DNA of 64,000 bases from Pipra filicauda (lineage: Eukaryota; Chordata; Aves; Passeriformes; Pipridae), in the NCBI RefSeq assembly GCF_003945595.2, contig NW_024104426.1, positions 620,001 through 684,000 of the forward strand, in the 5' to 3' direction. A program made the position numbers and the translations under genes. The number at the start of each line of letters is the position of its first letter. Position 1 is the first letter of the stretch. The notes under the pieces are model-generated. The model was not told the origin of the DNA. It searched no databases and saw nothing but the letters and a program-made list of their open reading frames with translations. Positions 26,047 to 38,949 of the stretch are shown here, piece by piece.

Positions 26047-26069
26047 TTTGAGCAACCAGGTTGCTCAAA
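26047..26069. repeat. 23-bp perfect palindrome at a CR1 end
   Basis: TTTGAGCAACC A GGTTGCTCAAA. The right arm belongs to the truncated CR1 that follows; the left arm is its mirror. Confidence 0.9.
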
Positions 26070-26322
26070 GTCCTATCCAGCCTGGCCCTGAACACTTCCA
26101 GGGATGGAGTGCCCACAGCTTCTCTGGGCAACCTGGTCCAGCACCTCACCACCCTCACAGCCAAGGATTTCTTCATCATTTCTAATCTAAACCTGCCCTC
26201 TGTCAGTTTAAAGCCATTTCCCCCTTGTCCTGTCACTCCATGCCCTTGTCAAAAGTCCTTCTCCAGATCTACTGGAGCCCCTTTAGGTACTGGAAGGTGC
26301 TCTAAGGTCTCCTCAGAGCCTG
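26058..26322 (-). mobile_element. CR1 LINE fragment, antisense, lacking its 3' terminus
   Basis: From AGGTTGCTCAAAGTCC through GAACACTTCCAGGGATGG and CTGTCAGTTTAAAGCC to GGTGCTCTAAGGTCTCC. About 90 bases of CR1 3' end are missing on the left. Confidence 0.87.
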
Positions 26323-28195
26323 GAATGTTCTGTTGAGATCAGGTTTTTCTTACTCTTTATTTCAAAACACTTAAGAATGACAGAAATGCATAAAATTATC
26401 AAAACTGGAATTTCCATTCATTATTTTTTGTTCAAACATTAAATTCTTTAGAAATGTAGCCAAACTTGTGTTTGTTTGTGGAGCAGGGAGCTCTGCTGCC
26501 ATTAAATTAGTTGTGACATTTTAATGTAATTAGACAACATTAGTGTCAGATAAGATTCATTAATGGACCTTGATCTTTGGTGATTGTTCAAAATTGATTT
26601 TTGCACTGGAAATCTATGTTGGATGGAGAAAATAAAATCATAAATTCACCTTTCTGCTAAAATGCTCAGCTAATTGACATAAGTACATTAATGAGAGCAA
26701 CACACTAATAGGATTATATCAATATTCCCCCTGCATCAGTTAGAGACTCAGCAGAAATGGTCATTAATTATTGCTTTACAGTAATCCTTGGCAGGTTTTG
26801 TAGGAGTTGGATTGTCCTTCCTTCAGAAGATATTTCTGCTTTGTTATTTTCCCCAGATTTTGGGCTTTGCTGTTGTTTCTACCAATGTAATCCCATCTCT
26901 CAAAACTTCAAGCCTGGGTGCCTAAAATTAGTCTCCTAAATCTATAGTTTGACATGTCTCCAAAACAGAACTGGATTTTCTCCTCTCAGAACAACTGCAA
27001 TTTCAAAGCAGCAGGAGAAACATATTTAAAATACAGGATGCTTTTGAAGTCACAACGTAACTACGCATATGAAGGGCATTTGCAGGACCAGGAAATACAG
27101 TGGTTCAATTCTCAAAGTCAGATTTTTCTGAAGAAAAACACAGAGATCCTATTTTTCCACCTCCAAGCTGAAAATTTTGTTCAAATATTTCAGCAGAATC
27201 GCTTCTAATTTCTACTAGCATCTTTATATCCCTTGCTTGGCTGTATTAAACCAAAAGAAAATTTCAAAACCAGTGAGTTTTGTAAAACAGGCCAAAAGTG
27301 ATAAAACAGTTCTGGTAGTTTAGAATGGACTTGGTTTTGTAACGTTAAAAGCCACAGTGATATATAAACAACATGGGTTTAGTGATCCTTGTTTATCTTT
27401 TACACCAGGTTTTGGTCATCACCTCATTCCATGTGATTTTTACTCCAAATACTGTAAAATAAAGCAGCTCCATGTCTGATAGCACAGGGAGCAGCTCACA
27501 GTGCAGCATTTTAGCTACATTTCTTCCTCTGGGCTTTCCTGAACTGAGAGTATCTATATTTATATAAAACAGCAGAGATAGGAATAATCCCACTGCTATG
27601 CACAAGGATCTGTTCATTTATTTCCAATAGTCTGCTCAGGGAGAGGTAGTCTAAGAATAGAGAAGATTCCTTTTGTTTATAAACCAGCTCATCACAGTTA
27701 GATTTAACTCACAGTGTTTGGAAACCTTAGGGGAAAAAATGCCATTAATTCCAGGTAGCTTTGGACCAGGCTCTGCCTGAAGGGAAACATTCCCCCTTGC
27801 GAACACAGCTCCAGCAGCAATTTTCCTTTCAGAGCCTGACCATGGTGCACAACAAAACTGAAATCAAGGAGGACACGACTCCCAACACCGATCTGTGATG
27901 AGAGAGTCGTTTCTCGGTAAATATTTTGAAAGCAAATACTCAAAAATATTGTCTTACTGTGAGTTCAGGAGATTGGCATCAATGAAAGTAAAACCCTACA
28001 ACAGGTACCAGACACCTTTGCACCAGCAAGCACAAGCAAGCAGCTTTCAAACAGAGAGGAGTCATTGAGCCCATCCAAGGAGATTCACAGATAACCCTCT
28101 CCAAGGAGGCAGGACGAAACTGTGTCTGTGCCCTGACCAAAAAGAGACAGAAAAGTAACTGAAATGTTCAGTTAGTTGCTCCCTACAGCCCTGAA
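26323..28195. other. AT-rich unique sequence
   Basis: About 1.9 kb without a gene. Contains the candidate element at 26490-26765. Confidence 0.5.
26490..26765. promoter_or_regulatory. Candidate conserved non-coding element
   Basis: A repeat-free AT-rich block with many TAAT cores (TTTTAATGTAATTAGAC, TTCATTAATGG, GCTAATTGACAT, GTCATTAATTATTGC), a GATA core (CAGATAAGATT) and a TCF-like TTGATCTTTGG. Motif-based only. Confidence 0.3.
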
Positions 28196-28494
28196 AAGAG
28201 GTTGCAGTGAGATGGAAGGTTGTTTCTTCTCCCAGGTAACAAGTGATAGGACAAGAGGGAATGGCCTCAAATCGTGCCAGGGGAGGTTTTGATGGGATAT
28301 TAGGGAAAATTTCTTCACTGAAGGGGTTGTCAAGCCCTGGAACAGGGCAGTGTTGAAGTCACCTGGAGATATTTAGAAGACGTGTGAATGTGGCACTTGG
28401 GTTTATGGTTTAGTGGGGGCTTGGCAGTGCTGGGGGAATGGCTGGTCTCAGTGATCTCAGAGAGCTTTTCCAACCTGAATGATTCTGTGATTCA
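28196..28494 (+). mobile_element. CR1 LINE 3' end, sense
   Basis: AGAGGTTGCAGTGAGATGG through GGGAAAATTTCTTCACTG and GTGAATGTGGCACTTGGG to TGATTCTGTGATTC. Same subfamily as the 12.0-12.7 kb copy. Confidence 0.88.
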
Positions 28495-29905
28495 CGATTA
28501 CAGACTTATGCAGTGGTTTGCTCATGCAAATGCACGAGCCAATTAAATGCAGATAAAAATGTAAACCAGGGTAACGAAGTGACACTGCAACATGAAGTAG
28601 TGATGCCTCAGTTGCAGTGTTATGGGATGCTATGTGCTCTTTGTCCCACAGATTTCTGCCCACTGCAGTGCCCCAGCTGACTTCCCACTCTGAGGGCAGT
28701 GGTGATGCTTCCTGGCCAAACGCTCACATCTGGACATGGGATAACAGCTGTATCCTGCCTCTCCTTCCTTCAGTGGGGGACTAACCTGCCTCTCTTCTAT
28801 TCCTTCTCATCAAAACTGTCAGGAAATTGACTGTCAAACGTGATTGAAAACAGCTGGTGAGTTCAGAGGGTTGGAAAAACACAGTGTGGTTCCCTCAAAA
28901 ACAAATCCAATGAAAAGGCAGGATATTTTCCTCAATAAAGTGACAGTGAGGGGTTGAACATGCCCAAAAACCAGCTTCACTGCTGAGTCCTTTCTTTACA
29001 TAAACAACTCAGGTGTTTATTGTGCTAAGCCTTGAACATGAGCTTTGAAAATGATGGTGATAATGGCACAGATTCACACCGGGAGCATGGAAGTCTGCTA
29101 AGGAGACAACCAGACTGGCAGAGAGGAAGAGGAGAGGAATGAAGACTTTGCTTCATTCCCAGTCTGCAGAAGACTCAGTATGCAACAGACTGGCTGGGTA
29201 GGCAGATACACAGCAAGAAAGCCAGGGGCCAAATGTACTGCTGAGCATACAGACATCTACTTTCTATTTTGGGTGATGATCCTAGTTAGAGCATCATCCG
29301 TGCAACATATATAATGGCCAGTGAGGTTTCTTTTTGTTGTCTTATAACTTACGCGGTATCTTGCATGTGTGCAAGGGAGCATGTTTGGCTGTTTGGCTTT
29401 ATAACCACTTTAAACTCCCCGTGCAGAGGAGATCTCTGCTCATTGCTACCTCCAGAGCACATCCTCGCTGCTGAGGGAGGCCCTCAGCTCCCACAGATAC
29501 CTCTGCTCAGGCAGCTTCAGTAATTTGCCTGATTGGAGGAGGCCAACGAGTGAGTGGTGAACACTTTCCCAAAAGTGGTCTGCAGGTCCTCAGGGAGTCG
29601 TGTGTGATGCTTCAGAGACCCACAGAGGGCAATTAATAAAAGTCAGACTCTAAAAGGCATTGTGTATTGGTGCTTGCTGTTGCTGGAAAAAAGACATTTA
29701 TCAATCAAAACAAGCTGAAAGTGTTTTTGCTGAGACGGCTTAGCTTAGGGGAGTGCATTCTGTCTGACCTCATAATCCACATCCCAAAACTCTTCTGTGT
29801 CCAGGCACAGATCCTGTCCCATAGAGGTCTGTGGGCAGCTGATGAGGCATCAAGGGCTTCCAGCTGCAAGCAGGGCACCAGCAACCATCCCAAGCTGACC
29901 CAAGA
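28495..29905. other. Unique intergenic sequence, nothing recognised
   Basis: About 1.4 kb. No coding, RNA or repeat signal. Confidence 0.5.
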
Positions 29906-30127
29906 ACATAGAATCATGGAATCATAGGATGGCTTAGGCTGGAAGGGACCTCAAATACCATCTCATTCCACTCCCTACCATAGGCAGGGACACCTTCCAC
30001 TAGACCAGGTTGCTCCAAGCCTCGTCCAGCCTGGACTTGAACATGTCCAGGGATGGGTCATTCACAGTTTCTCTGGGCAACCTGTGCCTCACAACCCTCA
30101 CATAAACAATTTCTTCCTGCATCCCAA
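29906..30127 (-). mobile_element. CR1 LINE fragment, antisense
   Basis: Starts with two terminal repeat units (ATAGAATCATGGAATCATAG) and runs through GGCAGGGACACCTTCCACTA to CAATTTCTTCCTGCATCCC. Confidence 0.88.
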
Positions 30128-33100
30128 ATCACAGCAACCCTTCACCCTTTCCCAGCCCCACTGCCTTTCACAGATCATTCACTGCTGGAGGAGCCACAGC
30201 TGGAGTCAGAGGCACCCAAATCCCTGTGCTGTTCCTCACGGCACAGGAGGGACCCCACTGCCAGTCACTGGTCCTGTCCCATGGAGCTCAAAACCCACTT
30301 CAGAGCAGCCACTGAGATGGATGGGCTGGGGAAGCAGAACCAGCACTGAAGTTACAGGTTTGGAGAGGGTGATGCAGAGGAGGAGCGATAGCCCCTGTTG
30401 TCATGGGGTAAGTGGATGGAGGCACCAGGGGTTGCGTTTATTTAAGGTCACGGAAGAAAAGGGTCTTCAAAAAGTACTGGAAGTCAGCGAGGGGATGACT
30501 TTGTGAAGCACCTCGGGAGAGCTATGAAGAGTGACAGGAGGGGAAGGTGCAGAGAAGTTGGTGTGGGGGGCACGGAGGATGCGCGGGGGGTGGCAGGAGA
30601 AGTGGGGGAGAGCTGGGATTATGCAGGGCACAGAGACAAGGACGAGGAGCTTGAACAACGTGCAGTAGAGAAAGGTGAGTTAGTGAGTGGTTGTAAAAGG
30701 CTGGGCTGATCTTGGCAAAGGCAGAAAGGGATTTCAACAGCTCTGTTCTGACTGGGTCTCAGAGAGGATGGAGAAAAGGAAGTTTAATTTAATAACTAAT
30801 AAGCAAATAATTACCCTGGGGTTTTAGCAGTGCAATTTGAAAGGCAGAATTTAGTCCTTTCCTTTGCTTTCTCCAGACACACAGCCTTTGATTCCTGCCA
30901 TTGCTGGCAAGAGCTCTGGTGTTTTATTCAGCCTTACTGTCATTTATATTGAATTTTTCTTCCTCAGCCACATGCGTGGTAAATGTTTCCATTTCATCCT
31001 GGCTCAGAAATGCTCAGGACCCACTCTGAGCTCTTTTACCCCAGCTCTGCATTGCTGCAAATCCATCGGTAAAGTTGCACTTGCCTCCAGATTTTATGGA
31101 TGTAAAAGCAAGAAGCATCAAGCCTTGTATTTGGATCAGGAGGGCTGACTGCCTTTTAATAGAAGCATAATGAAACCATCAAGAGTTTTCATTCAATTAG
31201 ACTTTTTCTCCCTCTGGCAAATGATTATAACACATTTATAGGGTAATGGGCAATTACTTTATACTCCTTGTCTGTTGACATCCTATTAAGTCTACATTTT
31301 CTGTCCCTAACAAAGAGATCAGATATAATTGTTGGGAACCACAAGGAATACATAAGAACTACCAGAATACATTTAAGCATAATGAATATGGATCTGCTAG
31401 AGAGATGCATGATGTGCAGTGGCAGATTTCTCCACTCCTTTCTGCTCTGGGAAAATCTCAGTTACATATTCTTTTATTTCTTCATACATTAACTTTTCCT
31501 CTGGTGTCAAGAATGATCTTGTGCTGCTGAGTAGGTGTTGATTGTACATTGAATTCTGTGCTTATGAATATGAGACTGAGGGATGTGATGAAGGCCACAG
31601 AGGGAAGTTTTGCCCCTGGAAGCTTTGAAGATGTGTATCACTGGAGTCTATTTAAACCTGTAGCTGGGGGGCAGGGAAGGCAGGGCAGGGGCAAGAGCTG
31701 ATGGAGTCAGCTCTCTTGTGAAGGGTGGTGGGTAGTTGTAATGATGCTGGCTGATGTTTTCTTTAGCTCAATAACATTTCTTATCCAGCCTCTGAAGGTA
31801 CCTGAACCTTCCCGTGGTGCTCTGTCACCTCGGGATGTCCTATGTCAGGCACCAGGCAGATGCATTCAGCTTGAATGGGTGTTGGTGGGAGCTGTGTGTG
31901 CACATCCCTGAGAGCAGAACACAGCCTTCAGGTTGGGGTGTTCGGCAAAACCCTTACACGAGGATTTTAACAGTAGAAATCCAGAAGATCACCATTTTGG
32001 AGCAGCAATCTACAGAATCCACTCTGGTCACACACAAGCTGCCACTGCTCTGGGATTCAGCCCTCTCAGCATCAGTCTGGAGATCTCATGTGCATGGCAA
32101 TAATTCCCTTTTGAGTTACTCTGCTCATCCCACTCCAGGGCTCCAGTCTCAGGGATGCTGTTAGGTGGGGCCAGGAAGCATCTCCAAACTGCTCTACCCC
32201 TGGATTTGGCCACCACTGCTGAATTACTCTGCTTGGAGATGCATTATATCAGTAAGACACGAGGCCACTGGTTGTGGCAAATTGAGTGAACTTGTGTGGG
32301 ACACATACAGGCTTTTGTAGACTGTGGATCTTCACCTTAATGCTTCTCTCCCAGCCCTCGTGGTGTTCCAGTTCATTTAGAGTTCCTGATAACTGCAGTG
32401 TGACTGTCTGGTTACTGACACATTTAAGGGTGACAAACAGTACAGACAGAGACCTTCATCACCTGCTTGGTTTTATGATCTTTCATTATCCTCTGGGATG
32501 ACATCCCCATGACTAGCAGGATAAGCAAAGCCAAAATCCAAATCAAAAAGAAACCAAGGTGCTTCTCTGTTTTGAACACTCTTTGAGACTAATTTTGACC
32601 ATTTGAAATACTTTGAGAGGATTTTCTTTTCACCGTTTATCTCCAGTTTTGGTGTTTGGTGTTGCTTTTCTCCAGCTTCTTCTGCAACATCCACATGTGG
32701 ATGGATTTTCGTTCAGGTTAAGTTGGTGCTTCTGCTGATTCCAAGAAACCTCTCAAGAAGTGGGTGATTTATCACAAAGCCAGGGTAAAACTGATGACAG
32801 GCTTGGGGTCAAGAAGGAATTTGTGCCATTGTTTTGGGGCTACAACTTTTAACTTTTCCCCGCAGCACAGGGTGAAATACTCTCCCCAATGTCACCCAAG
32901 TTTTCACTGACACGCAATAAAGGTGTTAAACACACTGAGGGTGCAAATTTAACACACTGGAGGTGTTAAAATTGCTATTGATGGCAGAGAGGCGGGCAGG
33001 GACATGTCACGATGGCACATGAGCTGTGCTGGGAGTCTCTCTGAGCCTGACGTCTGTCACCAAACTGCGCGTGATGCCAGGGGTGGACTTTGGTGCAGTG

Positions 33101-35970
33101 GGGTCCCCTTTCCACACCATTGTCCCCATGTATCTATGCATTTCTCTATAGAATAAGAATGCAAACATCTGTTGGCTCTCAGTCTCTTCCCCCTGCAGGC
33201 TTAAGCATTACCTTTTTTCTTGTAAATCCTCCAAATCATCCATTTCGCACCCATTTGTCATGTGTTTCATTTCTGAGGCAATTATCTGGGTTTTCTCGAA
33301 TCAAATACCTGTATGCCTTCTGTTTTCTGAGTAAATATGAATTTAATTGTATTTTATTATTGTTTAGTAGCACAGGGGACACGACGTTTGGAGGCAGCTT
33401 GAATTTTGATTCAAAATGTCAGGTCTTTTTCTGAATAGCTCCATCAACTGGAGACCTTCCCCATCAGCTCTTACATAAAGCAGAAGGAAACAAATGGGAA
33501 AATAAGCTAACTAGGAAAGAAAGAGATATTCCTTCCCTTGACCTAGAAGCCTGGCAGGACTCTTTTTCAATGCAGTGTATTATGTAGTGGTTTTCACTAT
33601 TTATGCATATATTTAGCAGCAACCACTCACCAACCTGCAAAGGGAATAGGCTGATGAAAGAGGAAATTCAAGGGAGGAAAAAAAACACAGGAGATGTTTT
33701 GTCTCTGCTTTTATGTTGCAAAGATTTCACTGGAATATACACAAGAATATCTCCCCATTGAAACGTGGGACTCCATAGCTTTTAATGCCTTTAGTATCTC
33801 TCCATTAATGTACTTCCTGGTGACATTGCTCAACAAAAAAAACCCACTTCAAACTCTCAGGACCAATCTGAAAGCAGCTCTAATTACAGGCAAAGGTAAA
33901 AAGATGCACCACAGTGCAATGAGGAATGCAGGGGGCTGTTGGAGGACATATACCTAAACAGTCCTCATCCTCCAGCTGGAGAATACATACCAGGAAAGAC
34001 TTTGCCCAGAAGCTGGATTTTTGAGCAGCTTTTAGGCAGGTTATTTTTGCTGGGTTCCTACTTTGTGTGCAGTGTGTATTCTGGCTTACAAATAGCTTTC
34101 ACCAATAAATTCTGGCATTTTTAGTGCTTGGTACCTGCTGGCATTTAGATTCTCTGCTTTAAAGTACCTACAAATGTTGATGCATTGTTACATACCCCGA
34201 CAATTGTGACATCCCCTGGCAGATAAATCACTTCTGAGTATGGGCACTGGGCAAAAAAATAAATAGAGATGGAGATGGTCTGGTTTAGTGCAGTCACAAT
34301 AATGATGTTCCACTCCTCCTGAGCTGCTTGAGTTTCTTCACACCACTCATTCAGAGCTGACTGTGTATTGTAAGGCAGCTCATGTGAAGAAGGCTGATAA
34401 TGAGCAGACCTGGCCACACAATTCATCCTGCTGGAGGTTCCCAGGTGTGTCCACAATTTACACTATGATGAGTAATCCTTCAAACTGGGATTTGGTTGCT
34501 CACCCACTAGTTTTAAAATATTACAGACAGACCATGAAGGGAGAATTTGGTTCTAATGGAGGATATGAGAGTAAATGTCCTGCTGAAGTCATTATGTCTC
34601 TGGGCCTTAATAAGGAAAAAAGAAGAAGACAAGGGAGATTTGCTTCCAGAAGGCGAAATAAACCCCTGAGTCTCAGGCCTTGATAAGCAACCGGGGGGAA
34701 TGCACATCTTAAAAGCATGGCTAAGCCACAATAGATAAGGATATGAAGGCAATTGGAAATATAATGCAGGTTTATAACATAGGATAGTCCCTTTGAGTAA
34801 AGATACAAGCCAAGAGGAAATCAAGTCAAGAGAAGAGAATTTTCAGTGTACGGTGTATTTAATTAACACGTGGTAAGTGTGGAATCTCACAACATGTCTT
34901 ACTTTACGTGTTCAGGTATTTGATGTTATTTTTTCAAGCTTATTGCAATGATTTTGTTTCAGCTCCTGTCTGGTCAAAGGCAGTTCATTGTGGATATTCA
35001 GGTTTTGGTATCAGGGAATTATTCACTGGATTAAACTGAACCTTCAGTGAATGTTTGATCATCAGTCACCATCCTTCACCATTCCTGACCTGCTGGAGTC
35101 CCTCTGCAATTGTGGCGCGAATTCCTAAGCAGGAGAATTGGAAATACAGTTTCTGGACACAGAGGAACTGGTACAGAGGGGACATGTGTGGCCTGAGACC
35201 AAGCACAGGAATCAGCCCTCAAGAGCCAAGTGAAATGCTGGCATTTGTGGTGTCTCTTCACTGCGTTCAGCACTGCACTTGCCACAGCAGATGAACATTC
35301 CTGTGAAAACATCCATGAACAGAATAAACCAAGTGCTTCCCAGGTGTCTACCAGGTACCCTTTCTCCAGTCTTGTGATGTTCAACCCCAGACAGGAGAGG
35401 AAAGGCCTCCAGGTGAGCCCACATCACACCCTTTCCCTGACCAATGGCTCCTACTGACAGTGCTTCTTCAGGGGCATTTTTGTTCATATTACAACGAAAG
35501 CCCAACTCATTTATGAGGTGTTCAGTCTCCTTTAAAGGCTTTTAGAAACAAGATGTGTAGCTCAAGTTAATTCTTTCCTTGGCTCTGTACTAATCCCAGT
35601 AATGAGACCATTTCCTTGGTTATCTACCAGCCACTGCAAGGGTTATTTTTGAGGGGTCACTGAGGTGACTGAGAAGTTCTGTAACACCTTGGTAGGTGCA
35701 GCATTCAGAGCCCAAATGAATGAAATCCAACCTTTCAACAACAACAAGAAAAAAAATAAAAATCCAAGTTTATTTTTCTTTGTCAAAGTGATTATTGATT
35801 GGCTTAAGGCAAAGCTGGGGACTAACCATATGGGGATGTCTGTTATACGATTGGATTAGTGTTTGGATCTAACCCCACTCCAGCTCTATCTCTAGGATCA
35901 ATAGAAGATGCTAAAGAATGATTAGCCTTGTGGCTGCATTGTATGTCGTAATTCTTCAGCCATACAGGGG

Positions 35971-35986
35971 AAAAAAAAAAAAAAAA
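35971..35986. repeat. Poly(A) run, 16 A
   Basis: Sixteen A followed by GAAAAG. Confidence 0.85.
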
Positions 35987-36019
35987 GAAAAGATAAACTA
36001 ATCAGGGGATTTAGAAAAA

Positions 36020-36570
36020 TTAGTATTGCGTCTAAAAAATACCGTTCTATTATTTCCTAGGCTGGGAATATTTAGCAGTAGTCAGCCACACAGAAATATC
36101 AAAGAGAGATTCTTATTTAGTTCAGCTTGCTGTCCCAGGAGGTGCCTCTAGTGCCTAGAAGATGCAAAACCTTAAATGTTTTAGCTGTAATTTTGCCTGT
36201 AAAAATTATCAGAGAATTAGATCAGAGTAATTTTTATTCTTGAAGGATGGAGATGCAAAGGTTTCACTCAAAACCACAAACTCATGAGGACATCATAAAA
36301 CTTTCCCTATATTCTTTCAAAAATCTACTTTTCCCTTTATTCTGCTTTTAGAATATAGCACAGGGCTTTCTGCTTTGAGATGAACATGGAAAAATAGGTT
36401 TTAGTACAAAAGGACCCCCTACCTTCTAATACTAGGGATGGCTTGGGTTACTAATCCCTATTTCTAGGAGCAGATGCTGATTGTCCTATTAATCAAAGCA
36501 AATCATTAGGTATTAATTACACTTAGTAACAGAATAATTGCTTGGTTTACCTAAACTGTGGTAGGAATGT
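36020..36570. promoter_or_regulatory. Candidate conserved non-coding element
   Basis: A repeat-free AT-rich block with clustered homeodomain cores: GTTACTAATCCC near 36447, CTATTAATCAAAGCAAATC near 36485 and GGTATTAATTACAC near 36508, then GAATAATTGC. Motif-based only. Confidence 0.28.
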
Positions 36571-36618
36571 TTTTTTTTCTTTCTGAGCAGGATAAGCTTA
36601 TTTAAATGATGTCACAAG

Positions 36619-36634
36619 CACACACACACACACA
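36619..36634. repeat. (CA)n microsatellite, short
   Basis: About eight CA units. Confidence 0.85.
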
Positions 36635-37668
36635 AAACACAATGAAAGTAGAGAAAAATCTGGTTTGTTTTGCACATGCATGAGGTGAGCTGGTCTTGGG
36701 AACAGCATCAGTGGGGCTAAGAAAAGATAGTCTCAGATGTTCTGGCAGAAGGGATGATTGTCAGGATAGGAGACAGTCAATAAATCTTGTATCCTGACTA
36801 GTGGAAGTGCTGGGAACTGGTTTTTTTCCTGCTTCCCCAGGTGAGGCTTGAATGCGGAGTGATCAGCCCTTCACCACAGCATGGGAAGGTGAGTGGGTCA
36901 AATACACCCCCAGCGTTAGCAAAATACCTTCCCTGACCCAACAAGGCAGGAAATAAAGACACAGAGGTGTCTAAGAGCACATTATTGCCTCTCATATATT
37001 CTATGGTTCAAAGTTTATTTACTGGGGAGAGAGGGGACCCTTTCTGTCAGTCTGGTGCCGTAACAAAAGGCTGATGTGACCAGGATCATGCCCACAGCAG
37101 CTCCAAGTGCATGGCAGAAGCAGCAGTTGTGCTCAGAAAGGTTGGAGCTCCAGCACGAGCACACACCTTTGATTAAACAGCCAAGTGAACAGTGTTGGCT
37201 TTTCCTGACAATACCTTTAGAGAGACCATGTCTTTTTCTGGGAAAGAAAGCCTATGCTCCTGGTGAATAAGAAACCCCCCAAGAAATATTTTCGCAACCA
37301 AAGCTTAGAATTGCTTTAACCTAAAATTCTTGGAGCTAAAAGTTCAGCACAGCTTCACTGCATTTATTCCCAATAAAGGTTTTATGAATGTGACATTTCG
37401 GTGGTGAATGGGTCTGTTTTCAGTGGGAATCCTTGGATGAGTCATGCTTATGTATTACCAAGATCATAATTCAGCTTTAGCAGAATCATGACTGCCTGGA
37501 CAGAGGCTAAAGCCTCCATGTAAGAGACACTCAGCTCGCTTCCAGGAAGAGATTAATCATACCCTGCTCGGTTTGCAGCCTAAACAACCTTAGGATGCAC
37601 CATCATATCTGAATTTAAGCCCAATGAACTAACTTAGCTTTATTCCCCACTCGTTCAGTCTAATAAAA

Positions 37669-37850
37669 GCATTGGAACAGGCTTCCCAGAGAAGTGGTGG
37701 AATCACCATCCCCGGAAACGTTCAAAAATCGTGTGGATGTGGCACTTGAGGACATGGTTTAGTGGTGAACACGGTGATGGTGCTGGGTTGATGGTTGGAT
37801 TTTATGATCTTAAAAGGCCTTTCCAACCTTAACAATTTGATGATTCCATG
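37669..37850 (+). mobile_element. CR1 LINE 3' end, sense
   Basis: GCATTGGAACAGGCTTCCC through GTGTGGATGTGGCACTTGAG to TTGATGATTCCATGATTG. Same subfamily as the 12 and 28 kb copies, more diverged. Confidence 0.85.
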
Positions 37851-38130
37851 ATTGTCTCTTCTTGCAGCACACAGATTGTCTCTTTGTAGCACACAGAAAT
37901 TACAACGATGAAGAGAAAACCATTCTTAACATGTTAATTTTTACATCCATTGAAAAGAGAGATACGGGAAGACTAGTGCACGTCCAGAGAGAGGTCCAGC
38001 TCTCCAGAGGCTACATAAAACAAATAAATTGCCATTGACCTAAATAAAATAAGACTGGCCCCAGAAATGGTGACATGCTATTTATATCTGTTCTAATTAG
38101 GCATTTCTTTAATGGCACTAACACCCCAGG

Positions 38131-38283
38131 ATGCTGATACCCCATCCCTGGAAGTGTTCAAGGCCAGGTTGGACAGGGTTTTGAGAAACCTGGTCTAGTG
38201 GAAGGTGTCTCTGCCCATGACAGGGGGTTGGAAGTAGATGATCTTCAAGGTCCCTTCCAATCCAAACCATTCCATGATTCTAC
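38131..38283 (+). mobile_element. CR1 LINE 3' end, sense, about 150 bp
   Basis: CCCCATCCCTGGAAGTGTTC through GGTCTAGTGGAAGGTG to CCATTCCATGATTCTAC. Confidence 0.88.
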
Positions 38284-38949
38284 ATTAGTGGCTTGCATTC
38301 ATCAGCAGTTTATTTAGACTCTGCACTGATACCACACCTTCCTGTACTCACATGTGCTCTGGGAACCAAGAGGCTGACAACTGAAGTGGATGTGGAACAG
38401 GGACTCTGCTGTTGTCTGTGTGCAAACACCTCTGCTTACACATATTCAGTTTATGGAGACAAAGTTCCTGCTAATCCTGAAGGCACAAACAGCCAGCACA
38501 GGAGTGTGTGGGTGGTGCTTTTACCATCCTGAAGTACCAGCAAGAGGAACAAAGCTGAAAAGTAACATGTGCTTTGTCCTTGCACTGCTTTCCTGGGCTC
38601 TGGGGTATCAGGAATGCAACCAGACTCAGAAAATACTTGACATGAAACAAACTCTTCATATGAAACAAATTTACCATATGATAAATATTGCCACTTGTGG
38701 ACAAGTCTGTCAACAAAGTAATTTGTTGAGTTCAGCTGGTGCCTCTAGGTGACACAAGGATATGGAGAAGGGAGTGAGCTCCGAGTTCACGGGTTTGGCT
38801 GCATCCATCACAAGAATCCCACGCCAGTGACACTGGCATCCTCCATTTGTGATGCTCCAGGTGTCCTTGCATTCCTGAGAGCATATGCAAGAAGCTGGCC
38901 GGACACAAGTCCTGCTCTAGCAGCGTGCAAGCAGCTCTGCTGCAGCCAT
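38284..38949. other. Unique sequence, nothing recognised
   Basis: About 670 bases. Open frames to 120 codons without family resemblance. Confidence 0.5.

Larger units (their letters stand above)
30128..37668. other. Unique intergenic sequence, 7.5 kb without recognised repeats
   Basis: This is the longest stretch of the left part without a CR1. A purine/G-rich patch lies at 30480-30620. Pieces near 35900-36570 look like conserved non-coding DNA. Open frames are 60-140 codons with no recognisable family. Confidence 0.5.

Noticed and set aside
30480..30620. G-rich patch as a G-quadruplex
   Set aside because: There are four runs of four or more G, but the gaps between them are 13 bases or longer. 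No canonical quadruplex with short loops can be drawn.
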